Below, piece after piece: positions 19,295 through 28,089 of a stretch of DNA of 64,000 nt (position 1 is the stretch's first letter; the number at the start of each line of letters is the position of its first letter). The notes beneath the pieces are model-generated. The model had not been told where the DNA came from and did not search any database. It saw nothing but the letters and a program-made list of their open reading frames with translations. Source of the DNA: a bacterium EF100-94H03 bin56 (GTDB lineage Bacteria > Pseudomonadota > Alphaproteobacteria > SP197); contig MPMV01000012.1 in assembly GCA_002238685.1 (NCBI GenBank), forward strand, positions 49,904 through 113,903, read 5' to 3'. The translations under genes were made by a program, and so were the position numbers.

Positions 19295-19644
19295 CGCAGG
19301 CGTCGGTCCTGTCCCACAGGCACCTGGCCGACGGACCGCTCGTCGACTGGGGACCGGTGGAGATGCCGTTGGGCGAGCCTGTGTCGCAGACGTCGGGACG
19401 GCTCCTCGAAGGCGGATCCGGCCGCTTCCCCGAGTCCGGGTACTGGCGCTGCACCGAAGGCCGCTGGCGCTGCGAGATCGCGCGGAGCGAGTTCTGCCAC
19501 TTTCTCGAGGGAGACTGCATCTACACGGCCGATGATGGCGCCGTGATCGATGTGACCTGCGGAGACACCGTGTGGTTTCCCGCGGGCTGGAAGGGTGAAT
19601 GCAGGGTCCTGAACGCCGTCTCCAAGGTCTACCTGATCGTCTGA
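19291..19644 (+). CDS. Cupin-domain protein (DUF861-like)
   Basis: 117 residues from an ATG that overlaps the upstream stop. It contains one small beta-barrel cupin: GYWRCTEGRWRCEIARSEFC, then HFLEGDCIYTADDGAVIDVT, then GDTVWFPAGWKGECRVLN. This matches the cupin_3/DUF861 family, members of which occur in ureidoglycine and ethanolamine metabolism. Coupling to a glycosyltransferase suggests a sugar- or lipid-related job, but no substrate can be named. Confidence 0.75.
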   Translation: MTQASVLSHRHLADGPLVDWGPVEMPLGEPVSQTSGRLLEGGSGRFPESGYWRCTEGRWRCEIARSEFCHFLEGDCIYTADDGAVIDVTCGDTVWFPAGWKGECRVLNAVSKVYLIV

Positions 19645-20915
19645 CCACCTCGCCGAGGCGTGGCAGGGGCTGCCTCGCTCTCCTGTGCGTCCTGTTGCTC
19701 CACGCGCCGGCCTGGAGTTCCGCCACCTCGGCACGGCTCGAAGAGCTCACCAGGGCCTTCCTGGAGGCAGGCCCCGCCATCTCCTACCGGATCGCCATGA
19801 CCGATCGCCAAGACGGCGCGATCATCGCCACGCTCTCCGATATCTCTGTCGGCGGCGCATCCACGTTCCTCGTCGTCGACGATTTCGCCGTCACCTGGAG
19901 ACCGGCAGGCGGCCGGCTCTACGCCGCCTCCATGACGATACCGGCCGTCAGGGCACGCGATGACGAAGGCAACACGATTGCCCGTCTCGCCGCCACCGGC
20001 GGGACACTCGACCTCGGCGTCCATATCGACACCGGGCGACTCGAATCCGGCGACATGGACGCCACCGGCGTGATGGTGTCCCTGGCAGGCGCCGCGGCAA
20101 CGGTCCGCGTCGACCACCTGGCAGCGTCCGTGACACCCGAGGAGACCACACCCGCAACCTGGGCGGGTCAGGCGGACGTCACCCTGGACGGACTGGCCGT
20201 GACCGGTGGTGACGGAACGACCGTCGCGCTGGCCCGTGGCCATGCCACCACGTGGTTCCGCGACATCCCGGCGGCACCGGCCTGGGGGGTGCTGCCGGAA
20301 GGAGCCTCCCTGAAGGGCGCGGTGTCCCTGGAGCACCTCTCCGGCATGGGCGCCGCCATGGACTCAGCGGTCCTGGAGTTCACCGTGACGGGCACCGGCG
20401 GCAACCTGGGCGCCATCCGCCTCAAGTACAGCCATGAGGGGCTCGCCCTGGAGGACGCCGGCCTGGCGCCGGTCGTGCCACGTTCCCTCGTTGGCGACGT
20501 GAACCTCGATGCCGTGCCGGTCGCAGACCTGCCGGCGGCCTTCACGCGCACCGGCATGCCGCAGGGCGCCACGCTCGGCCTCGATCTCGAGTGGACATGG
20601 CCGGACGGCGCCGGCAGCGTCAGCGGCCGGCTCACATCAGCGCCCCTTGCGCCGGTTCCGGCAGCCGGGACCGTCAGGCTCGTCACCAGCGGCATGGAGG
20701 ACCTGGTCGGGAACGTGACGGCAGCGGCGCGTGAAGGCAATCGCCAGGCACGCCACCTTGTCACCTACCTCGCCCTTTTCAGGGCCATGGGCCGCCACGA
20801 CGAGACGGCTGCAGGACCCCGGCTCATCCATGACATCGTGCTGGCGCCCGACAACAGGATCCTGGTCAACGACAACGACATCAACGTCCTCTTGAGCCTG
20901 CTGAACGCCGACTGA
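19599..20915 (+). CDS. Exported protein of unknown function with conserved C-terminal D-G-R-x-L-x-N motif
   Basis: 438 residues from the only in-frame ATG, which overlaps the cupin gene by 46 bases. A hydrophobic stretch CLALLCVLLLHAPAWSS (residues 25-41) is a signal sequence. The body is rich in beta-strand-like repeats (AsmA/DUF945-like in texture). The end, HDIVLAPDNRILVNDNDI followed by hydrophobics, closely resembles the end of the protein encoded at 30794-32308. The role is unknown; a periplasmic or envelope function is inferred. Confidence 0.7.
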   Translation: MQGPERRLQGLPDRLTTSPRRGRGCLALLCVLLLHAPAWSSATSARLEELTRAFLEAGPAISYRIAMTDRQDGAIIATLSDISVGGASTFLVVDDFAVTWRPAGGRLYAASMTIPAVRARDDEGNTIARLAATGGTLDLGVHIDTGRLESGDMDATGVMVSLAGAAATVRVDHLAASVTPEETTPATWAGQADVTLDGLAVTGGDGTTVALARGHATTWFRDIPAAPAWGVLPEGASLKGAVSLEHLSGMGAAMDSAVLEFTVTGTGGNLGAIRLKYSHEGLALEDAGLAPVVPRSLVGDVNLDAVPVADLPAAFTRTGMPQGATLGLDLEWTWPDGAGSVSGRLTSAPLAPVPAAGTVRLVTSGMEDLVGNVTAAAREGNRQARHLVTYLALFRAMGRHDETAAGPRLIHDIVLAPDNRILVNDNDINVLLSLLNAD

Positions 20916-21048
20916 ACCGGACAATCGCACCCACCGGGCCGGCACCTTCTGTGTCAATGCACTAAGTCTCTTTTTCTCCCGGAATCAGCCCACGGGAACG
21001 GATGCCGCAACCATCCATCCCCGTGGCTGCAATGCAATCGGGAGAACG

Positions 21049-21303
21049 ATGATGCCCAGATTCATCCTTATCGAGGCTCGCGCCAAGGCGCTCAGCGACG
21101 GCAAGCGCAAGGGCTTCGGCGTACGAGTGCTGCCCTCCGGCGCCAAGCGCTGCATCGTCCACTACCAGCATCGAGGACAGCGCGTCTTGAAGATCGTCGG
21201 CGACACGCTGGCGCTCGCCGACCGCAAATGGGTTCCGACGAGCGTCCCTCTCTTCTCCCAGGTCCGGCACATCCTGAAATCTCTTAATTTCTCGCTCCTG
21301 TAG
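21049..21303 (+). pseudogene. Truncated tyrosine-recombinase (phage integrase) N-terminus
   Basis: 84 codons. Residues 14-50 (DGKRKGFGVRVLPSGAKRC, then VHYQHRGQRVLKIVGDTLAL) match the arm-type DNA-binding domain at the start of P4-like integrases. After about residue 52 the similarity stops, and the catalytic R-H-R-Y domain is absent, so the gene is a remnant of a roughly 400-residue protein. A GGGAG box precedes the ATG. It sits exactly where host-like high-GC sequence gives way to the lower-GC segment. No tRNA or attachment repeat was found next to it. Confidence 0.75.
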
Positions 21304-21562
21304 ACATGTCGTCCGGTTCATCAAGGCACCTCCGACCGAGACACCTGACCGGACAACTCGTGTGTTAGCAACACTTCACACGCCGTACTCTTGACGCTCT
21401 TGGGAGGGGCGGTTATATTTTGCGGTTGTTCCATTGTCAGGAGGGGCGCAAGACTTCTCATAGCATTCGCCGGAAATCGGACAGAGGCGTCACAGTTAGA
21501 ACGATCCGACGCCATTTCAGTCCGATTGTTACGGTCATCTTGCGAAAGTAGGGATCGTCGTG

Positions 21563-22441
21563 ATGTCTGATGCAGAGATTGTTGCGGAAGCGCCACTTCG
21601 TGTTGCTTGTGTGCAAATGTGTCCGAATGTCGGTGAAAAGTCCACCAATCTCGCCAAATCCGAGGAAGCAATCCGCGAGGCGGCAGCGACGGGAGCACGA
21701 TTGGTCGTTCTGCCAGAACTCGCCAACTCCGGCTACGTGTTTCGGACGCGTGACGAAGCATTCGAATTGTCGGAACCGGTGCCCAACGGCGAGACCACTG
21801 AACTCTGGGGAAGCCTGGCAAATTCTCTCGGAATCACCATTGTCGCAGGCATTTGCGAGCGAGAGGACAGTGCACTCTACAACTCTGCAGTAACCATCGG
21901 CCCGAACGGGTACATCGGTACTTACCGCAAAGTCCATCTTTGGGGCAATGAAGCCCTTTTCTTTGAACCTGGCAACCTTGGTTTTCCGGTATTCACCACC
22001 GATCTGGGGCGTATTGCGTCGTTCATCTGCTACGATTGCTGGTTTGCTGAGGTCTTTCGCTGTTGTGCGCTCAAAGGTGCAGACATTCTCTGTGTGCCCA
22101 CGAACTGGGTGCCAATACCAGGTCAGCACGAGGGCAGGGAAGCCATGGCGAACATCATCGTCATGGCTGCCGCTCATACCAATTCTGTCTTCGTCGCCGC
22201 AGCCGACCGCATTGGGACCGAACGCGGCCAGCCGTTCATCGGTCAGAGCGTGATTGTCAGCTACACCGGCTGGCCGATCGGTGGCCCAGCGTCGAAGGAT
22301 GGCGAAGAGATCATTTACGCTGACATCAACCTCTCTGATGCCCGCAAAAGACGAACGTGGAATGAGTTCAATCACATTCTTCGGGATCGTAGGCCGGATG
22401 TATACAGCCAGGAAACTTCGGAACCAAGGATCAGGATGTGA
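21563..22441 (+). CDS. Carbon-nitrogen hydrolase (nitrilase superfamily amidase)
   Basis: 292-residue nitrilase-fold hydrolase. The Glu-Lys-Cys triad is complete: E in VVLPELANSGY (near 49), K in GTYRKVHLW (near 120) and C in SFICYDCWF (near 154). Family members cleave C-N bonds of amides or N-carbamoyl compounds such as N-carbamoylputrescine. The ATG at 21563 is preferred to the GTG just before it. The stop overlaps the ureohydrolase GTG by 4 bases, so the two act together, probably on one nitrogenous substrate brought in by the adjacent transporter. Confidence 0.85.
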   Translation: MSDAEIVAEAPLRVACVQMCPNVGEKSTNLAKSEEAIREAAATGARLVVLPELANSGYVFRTRDEAFELSEPVPNGETTELWGSLANSLGITIVAGICEREDSALYNSAVTIGPNGYIGTYRKVHLWGNEALFFEPGNLGFPVFTTDLGRIASFICYDCWFAEVFRCCALKGADILCVPTNWVPIPGQHEGREAMANIIVMAAAHTNSVFVAAADRIGTERGQPFIGQSVIVSYTGWPIGGPASKDGEEIIYADINLSDARKRRTWNEFNHILRDRRPDVYSQETSEPRIRM

Positions 22442-23391
22442 CCCGACGAGTGCTCAGCCACGAACCTCAGGCGACATTCCTCGGTGCGCCCTTCGTGGAG
22501 GCTCGCGAAAGGGATCTGAAAGCGCACGGCGCCCGGGCCGCCCTGCTCGGCATTCCATATGACATGGGTGGGATATTTCGCAGCGGAACAGCTGCAGGGC
22601 CCAGAGGTTTGCGAGAAGCATCTCGACAGTATGGCGGCTACTTTTTCGACGACGACGTCGATCTGTTGGACACGTTCAAACTGGTTGATTGCGGCGACGC
22701 ACGTATGGTTCCAGCCAATCCCGAGCAGTGCCGCGCTGCCGCCAAGACTGCGGCGAAAGAAATTATCAGGTCCGGGGCAATTGGAATTTTCATTGGCGGA
22801 GACCACAGCATCCCAATTCCACTCGGCGAGGCCATCTCTGAAGAGACGCAAGGTCAAGTGGGTTACATTGTGTTCGATGCCAACATGGATGCGGAGGAGG
22901 ACGTCGACGGCGAACTGAATTCAAACTGGTCGGAGGTCTGCCGTCTAGCGGAACTCGACAACATCAATCCGAGAAACATGGTCCTCATCGGGATTCGGGG
23001 GGCATTGAATAGCCGACGCCAAACGGAGTATCTCAGGGAACGCGGAATTCGCGTGATCGGCATGCGCGAAATCATCGGGCGCGGCATAGAAGATGTCATG
23101 TCCGAAGCTTTGTCCCTGGCGAGCGATGGCGTGGAGGCGCTCTATGTCAGCTTCGACACCGATGGTGTCGACGCGGCCTACGCACCTGGCACTAGCGGTC
23201 CAGAACCCGGCGGACTGACATCGCGCGAAATCCTGACCGCTGCGCGGATGATCGGAGCACATGGAGCCACCATGTTCGACATTGTCGAATATTGTCCGGC
23301 GTATGACCCGTCCGGCATCACCGGCAAGCTATGCTGCTACATCATCTTCAATCTACTCGGTGCGCACTATTCCAGCGGGCGAACCACGTGA
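22438..23391 (+). CDS. Ureohydrolase (agmatinase/arginase) family protein with altered metal site
   Basis: 317 residues from a GTG start inside the previous stop. Family motifs: GGDHSIPIP (120-128, metal His 123) and SFDTDGVDAAYAPGT (238-252, metal Asp 240 and 242). The central motif, normally DAHxD, reads DANMD (147-151), and the following conserved His region reads NSNWSEV. One Mn ligand is therefore Asn. This may be a diverged guanidino-compound hydrolase or a related activity. It is coupled to an amidase and an ABC importer. Confidence 0.82.
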   Translation: MTRRVLSHEPQATFLGAPFVEARERDLKAHGARAALLGIPYDMGGIFRSGTAAGPRGLREASRQYGGYFFDDDVDLLDTFKLVDCGDARMVPANPEQCRAAAKTAAKEIIRSGAIGIFIGGDHSIPIPLGEAISEETQGQVGYIVFDANMDAEEDVDGELNSNWSEVCRLAELDNINPRNMVLIGIRGALNSRRQTEYLRERGIRVIGMREIIGRGIEDVMSEALSLASDGVEALYVSFDTDGVDAAYAPGTSGPEPGGLTSREILTAARMIGAHGATMFDIVEYCPAYDPSGITGKLCCYIIFNLLGAHYSSGRTT

Positions 23392-23489
23392 CAGAAAACT
23401 GTGGATACTCCAGAAAAAGGGAGTTTAGACGATGCTGGCTAGCTTGTGACAGAGGCAGTCGGTGAACAACAAACATAAGGGAGGGACAG

Positions 23490-25082
23490 ATGTCAGATAT
23501 TCCTGGTTTGTGTGTTCGGAGAATCAAGACTGCGATTGTTGGATCAGTCGCTCTTTTCCTAGCCATTGTGAGTGTTCCTGTCCACGCCAGTGGCACAGTG
23601 GTGTGGGGTTTACCAGTTGGGGTGAGCGTCCTGGACCCGCATGTCAGTTGCGGTTGGATGGCGAAGTTTGTTGACTATCAAATGTTCGAGGGCTTGGTTG
23701 AAATTGACCTCACTCGTCCAGAGGCGCCGACTCAGTTCAAGGGTCAGCTTGCCGAAACCTGGGAGATTTCGGAGGACGGTCTGGTCTACACATTTCATCT
23801 TCGGCCGGGAGTCAAGTTTCACGACGGGACATCATTCGATGCCGCGGCAGTAAAGTTCAATTTCGACAGATTCCTGAAGCCCGACGCGCCACACTATAGC
23901 GAAACGGCCAACGGGTACTTCGCGTTCGCGGGCATCGTGCCGCTTATCGAGTCGGTTGAAGTGGTCGACCAAGCGACCGTTCGCATTACCCTGAACCAAC
24001 CCAACAATCAGTTCCTGCGGCTCGGCATGGAGGACTGCCCGCAGATGTACATGATCAGCCCCAAGGCGATCATGGAGTACGGCGAAGAAAATCTTGCTCT
24101 TCACCCGGTTGGAACGGGGCCGTTCAAGTTCGTCGAACGCCAGCCTGGCGTGAAGATCGAACTTGAGCGCAACGACAATTACTGGGGTCAGCCAGCTGGT
24201 CCGGATCGGATAATCTTCCGGGAACTGGAGGATCCGGCGACCCGTATGAACGCGTTCTACGCGGGTGAAATCAATATCATCCAGGATCCCATATGGGACG
24301 AATTGGAGAACCTGAAGGACGAGGGCTACATCGTTACCAAGAACGAGAACGCGCCCACTCTCTGGTACATGAGCCTCAACACACGGAATCCACAGCTAGC
24401 CGATACCAGAGTGCGTCAGGCCATCAGCTATGCCATCAACCGGCAAGGCTTGGTCGATGAAGTATTGCATGGCTTTGGCCGTCCCGCTTACACGATGCTC
24501 AACGCCGGAACCTTTGCCCACGACCGGGACTATGTCAGTTACCCCTATGACCCGGACAAGGCGCTTGAGCTTCTTGCGGAAGCGGGGGCGGAAAACCTGA
24601 GGCTCACCTTTGAACTCCCGAAGTATGGCCTGGGCGAGTTGATCGAGAAGTGGGTTCAACGTGATCTGGCCAAAGTTGGAATTGAAGTCGACCTGGTGGC
24701 CATGGAATGGCTATCTTACCTCGACAGGTGGAATGCCGGAATGCCTCCGGAGGTCGCCTTTACTGACATGATTTGGGGCATGCAGACCCCCGAATGGACA
24801 TCCATCACCTATCGGTGCAACAGCCAGCCACCCAATGGCTGGAACAACGCCTGGGCCTGCAACGAAGAGGTCGATAGTCTTCTCAAGGCGGCTGTCCGCA
24901 CACAGGATCTTCGGGAAGCGGCGTCCCTGTATCAGGAGGCGGACAGACTGATGATGATGGAGTCTGCTTATGCTCCTCTCTACCACTACGCCAACCCTAT
25001 CGCCCTTCATCCTTCAGTGAAGGGATTCGTCAACGCACCGGCGAACTGGTGGGATCTCTCAACAATCACCATTGAAGAATAG
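23490..25082 (+). CDS. Peptide/nickel-type ABC transporter substrate-binding protein
   Basis: 530-residue SBP family 5 protein (DppA/OppA class). A signal peptide (KTAIVGSVALFLAIVSVPVHA) is followed by the typical LDPHVSCGWMAKFVDYQMFE and LAETWEISEDGLVYTFHLRP, GVKFHDGTSFDAAAVKFNFD segments. A GGGAGGG box lies just before the ATG. It is the first gene of a complete five-gene importer. The ligand cannot be read from sequence; co-location with the amidase and ureohydrolase suggests a guanidino or amide compound or short peptide. Confidence 0.92.
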   Translation: MSDIPGLCVRRIKTAIVGSVALFLAIVSVPVHASGTVVWGLPVGVSVLDPHVSCGWMAKFVDYQMFEGLVEIDLTRPEAPTQFKGQLAETWEISEDGLVYTFHLRPGVKFHDGTSFDAAAVKFNFDRFLKPDAPHYSETANGYFAFAGIVPLIESVEVVDQATVRITLNQPNNQFLRLGMEDCPQMYMISPKAIMEYGEENLALHPVGTGPFKFVERQPGVKIELERNDNYWGQPAGPDRIIFRELEDPATRMNAFYAGEINIIQDPIWDELENLKDEGYIVTKNENAPTLWYMSLNTRNPQLADTRVRQAISYAINRQGLVDEVLHGFGRPAYTMLNAGTFAHDRDYVSYPYDPDKALELLAEAGAENLRLTFELPKYGLGELIEKWVQRDLAKVGIEVDLVAMEWLSYLDRWNAGMPPEVAFTDMIWGMQTPEWTSITYRCNSQPPNGWNNAWACNEEVDSLLKAAVRTQDLREAASLYQEADRLMMMESAYAPLYHYANPIALHPSVKGFVNAPANWWDLSTITIEE

Positions 25083-25192
25083 GGGCGAAAGAGCGCCTCG
25101 CGATGGGATATGTGCCAGCATGTCCCATCGCCCACGATGGATGCCTTGTGCCGTGGGGCGATGTTGAGTCTACAGTGCAGGGATTTTAGTCC

Positions 25193-26155
25193 ATGGGCCT
25201 CTACGTCCTGATGCGACTCATCTCGGTTGTTCCAGTGCTTTTGGGTGTCTCCATCCTGGTATTCTTGCTCATGCACCTGGCGCCGGGAGACGTAACAAGC
25301 ACATTGCTTGGCCCCATGGCGTCGCCTGACGCTCGCGCCGCAATTCGTGAGCGCCTTGGCCTGGATCTATCCCTGTTCACGCAATACTGGACCTGGCTGA
25401 CATTGGTGTTGCAGGGCGACCTCGGCGTGTCTTGGGTCCATCGACACGAGGTTGCTGACCTGGTGCTGCCCAAATTTTTCAACACGGTCATACTAGCTTC
25501 GGCGGCGGCGCTGATTGCATATCTTGTTGGATTTTTCGCGGGCTTCGTGGCGGCCAGCAGGGCTTACAGCCTTTCTGACCGGATTTTGATGGGAGTCATG
25601 CTGATCTTGGGGAACACGCCTCTCTACTGGCTTGGGCTAATCCTGGTTTTCCTGTTTGCGTTGACCTGGCGTTGGCTACCAGCGACCGGCATGGTCAGCG
25701 TGGTTGACGGCGGCGGTGTGCTCGACGTGTTGCGGCACCTCATTCTGCCCGCTACAGCCTCAGCGCTGCCATCGGCGGCGCTCGTGGCGCGCGTAACCCG
25801 CGCATCGTACTTGGAGATTCTCAACCAGAACTATATCCGGGCGGCCCGTTCCCGTGGCGTGCCGCGCGGACTGATACTCCGCAAACACGCTCTCCGGAAT
25901 GCGGCACCCGCAATTCTCACAGTCGGCGGCATGGAACTCGGATATCTGCTCGGCGGCGTTGTCTTCACGGAAGTCATCTTCGCCTGGCCAGGCGCTGGCA
26001 ATCAGCTTTACTCTTCCATTGTTGGACGGGATATTCCGACGGTACAAGGAATAGTTCTCCTCATTGCCTTGGCGTTCGTGCTGATCAATCTGATAGTCGA
26101 CGTGGTCAATGCCTACGTTGATCCGCGAACACGAACGGCTCTGTCCGGGTACTAA
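25193..26155 (+). CDS. Dpp-type ABC transporter permease (DppB class)
   Basis: 320-residue inner-membrane permease with about six hydrophobic segments. The N-terminal helix (VPVLLGVSILVFLLMHLAPG) and the EAA loop (YIRAARSRGVPRGLILRKHA, near residues 213-232) are diagnostic. It ends with VVNAYVDPRTR as expected. It pairs with the next permease. Confidence 0.94.
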   Translation: MGLYVLMRLISVVPVLLGVSILVFLLMHLAPGDVTSTLLGPMASPDARAAIRERLGLDLSLFTQYWTWLTLVLQGDLGVSWVHRHEVADLVLPKFFNTVILASAAALIAYLVGFFAGFVAASRAYSLSDRILMGVMLILGNTPLYWLGLILVFLFALTWRWLPATGMVSVVDGGGVLDVLRHLILPATASALPSAALVARVTRASYLEILNQNYIRAARSRGVPRGLILRKHALRNAAPAILTVGGMELGYLLGGVVFTEVIFAWPGAGNQLYSSIVGRDIPTVQGIVLLIALAFVLINLIVDVVNAYVDPRTRTALSGY

Positions 26156-26181
26156 ACGATGACCCGGAGCGTGATCCTGAG

Positions 26182-27087
26182 ATGAAACATGAGAGTATGG
26201 GCGGGCATGTTTCGCCGAACACAAGAGAATCGGTTTTGAGCGAGCGTCGGCCTTTCATCGAAGCCTGCCGTGCTTTCGGTCGAGATCCAATGTCGCTTGT
26301 GGCCGTGAGCTTCATATTCTTGGTGGTTCTGTTGTGCCTGCTCGCTCCGTACATCAGTCCACACGACCCCTTCGAGGCCGTTGCCCGACGGAACACCGCA
26401 CCTCTGACAGGCAACGTGTTTCTCGGCGCCGATGTTGATGGTCGAGACATCCTGACAAGGTTGCTGTGGGGCGGTCGAATTTCGTTGATCACGGGCGTGA
26501 TACCCACAGTCCTCGCGACTGCCGTAAGCCTTCTCATCGGGATGTCGGCAGGCTATGTCGGCGGATGGTTTGATCAGCTGCTCATGCGCAGCCTCGATAT
26601 CTTTTTCGCATTCCCGCTCGTTCTGGTCGCGATCGTCGTCGCAGGGGTTCTGACACCCGGTTTGTTCACGGTGATGATCGCTATCTTCATTGCCCTCATT
26701 CCCTACATCGCCCGTCTGGTGCGCACTACTACGCTCTCGGTCAAGACACAGCCCTTCATCGAGGCCGCCCGAGCGAGCGGTGCGCGCGAAAGCGTGATCA
26801 TCTTTCGGTACCTACTGCCGAATACCGTAGCGCCGGTCACCGTTTATGCCACGACGTTGATTGGGATGATGATGGTGCTCGGCTCCGCTCTCAGTTTTCT
26901 GGGCCTCGGCGTTCAACCGCCGACAGCCGACTGGGGGTTGATGATATCGGAGGGACGAACGGTTCTGAGGCGCGCTCCACACGCAACAATTTTTCCTGGT
27001 ATCATGATTGTCCTTGTTGCCCTTGCCTTCGGGTTCATCGGGGACGGTTTGCGCGATGCCATGGATCCACGCTTGAGGTCGCGATAA
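26182..27087 (+). CDS. Dpp-type ABC transporter permease (DppC class)
   Basis: 301-residue permease. The N-terminal cytoplasmic tail and first helix are followed by FLGADVDGRDILTRLLWGGR (the DppC signature) and an EAA loop (FIEAARASGARESVIIFRYL). It ends with DGLRDAMDPRLRSR, the usual DppC terminus. The next gene's ATG abuts its stop directly. Confidence 0.94.
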   Translation: MKHESMGGHVSPNTRESVLSERRPFIEACRAFGRDPMSLVAVSFIFLVVLLCLLAPYISPHDPFEAVARRNTAPLTGNVFLGADVDGRDILTRLLWGGRISLITGVIPTVLATAVSLLIGMSAGYVGGWFDQLLMRSLDIFFAFPLVLVAIVVAGVLTPGLFTVMIAIFIALIPYIARLVRTTTLSVKTQPFIEAARASGARESVIIFRYLLPNTVAPVTVYATTLIGMMMVLGSALSFLGLGVQPPTADWGLMISEGRTVLRRAPHATIFPGIMIVLVALAFGFIGDGLRDAMDPRLRSR

Positions 27088-28089
27088 ATGGCCTGCGAGC
27101 CAAACGTTGACTACGGGCCCATATTGAGGGTCGTTGGACTCAAGACTTACTTCCATCTCCGCGATGGGACGCTTCAGGCTGTCGACGATGTCTCGTTTGA
27201 AGTAGGCACGGGTAAGACGCTCTGCATCGTTGGGGAATCCGGTTCCGGCAAGAGTGTGACCGCGCTGTCCATTATGGGGCTGATAGACCCACCTGGCCGG
27301 ATCGAAGCAGGAGGCATCTACCACCATGGTGAAGACCTCTTGGAACTGCAGGAAGATGAGCTCGAGGGCCGCATTCGAGGCAACCGTATCGGTATGATTT
27401 TTCAGGATCCGATGAGTTCGTTGAACCCTTCGTTTACGATTGGCGATCAAGTAGCGGAAGGGCTGGTGTTACACCGCGGCCTGACACGCAATCAGGCCCG
27501 CCAGGAAACCGTTGACGTTCTCCGACTTGTAGGCATACCGGACGCTGAAGCGCGTTACGATTTGTATCCTCACCAATTCAGTGGTGGCATGCGTCAGCGG
27601 GCTATGATCGCCGCTGCCATCATTTGCGAACCCGACTTGCTGATCGCTGATGAGCCGACCACAGCGCTAGATGTAACGATCCAGGCTCAGATCTTGCGTC
27701 TCTTGGCGGAGCTCAAGGATAAATTGAACAGTTCCTTGCTGATGATCACCCATGACCTGGGGGTCGTCGCATCGATGGCCGATGATGTGCTCGTAATGAA
27801 TGCCGGGAAAATTGTCGAAAGCGGGACTGTCGAGCAAATGTTCGACTCGCCATCGCATCCCTATACTCAAGGACTCCTGAACTGCGTCATCGACGCGGAG
27901 ACACAACGTGATGGGTCGTTCGAGGTGATACCAGGCGTTCCCTTGGTGCCCATTAACCCTGGCCGCGGTTGCCGATTCAAGGACCGGTGCACGCGACGAT
28001 TTGCCCGCTGCAATCGGGAAGAACCGGTGTTGTTGCCAATCGAGCGTGGCCACTATGCCGCCTGCCATCTGTGTGATTCGGCTACATGA
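27088..28089 (+). CDS. Dpp-type ABC transporter ATPase (DppD class)
   Basis: 333-residue ATPase. Walker A GESGSGKSV, Q-loop MIFQDPMSSLNP, signature FSGGMRQR, Walker B LLIADEPTTALD, H-loop ITHDLG. The C-terminal oligopeptide-transporter extension has the Cys cluster (CRFKDRCTRRFARC) of the iron-sulphur/OppD-type domain. It forms the ATPase heterodimer with the next gene, whose ATG overlaps its stop by 4 bases. Confidence 0.94.
   Translation: MACEPNVDYGPILRVVGLKTYFHLRDGTLQAVDDVSFEVGTGKTLCIVGESGSGKSVTALSIMGLIDPPGRIEAGGIYHHGEDLLELQEDELEGRIRGNRIGMIFQDPMSSLNPSFTIGDQVAEGLVLHRGLTRNQARQETVDVLRLVGIPDAEARYDLYPHQFSGGMRQRAMIAAAIICEPDLLIADEPTTALDVTIQAQILRLLAELKDKLNSSLLMITHDLGVVASMADDVLVMNAGKIVESGTVEQMFDSPSHPYTQGLLNCVIDAETQRDGSFEVIPGVPLVPINPGRGCRFKDRCTRRFARCNREEPVLLPIERGHYAACHLCDSAT

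Noticed and set aside
20990..21026. 7-bp inverted repeat (ccacggg/cccgtgg) upstream of the integrase remnant as an attachment site
   Set aside because: It is too short and too common at this GC, and no matching copy was found at the other end of the low-GC segment.
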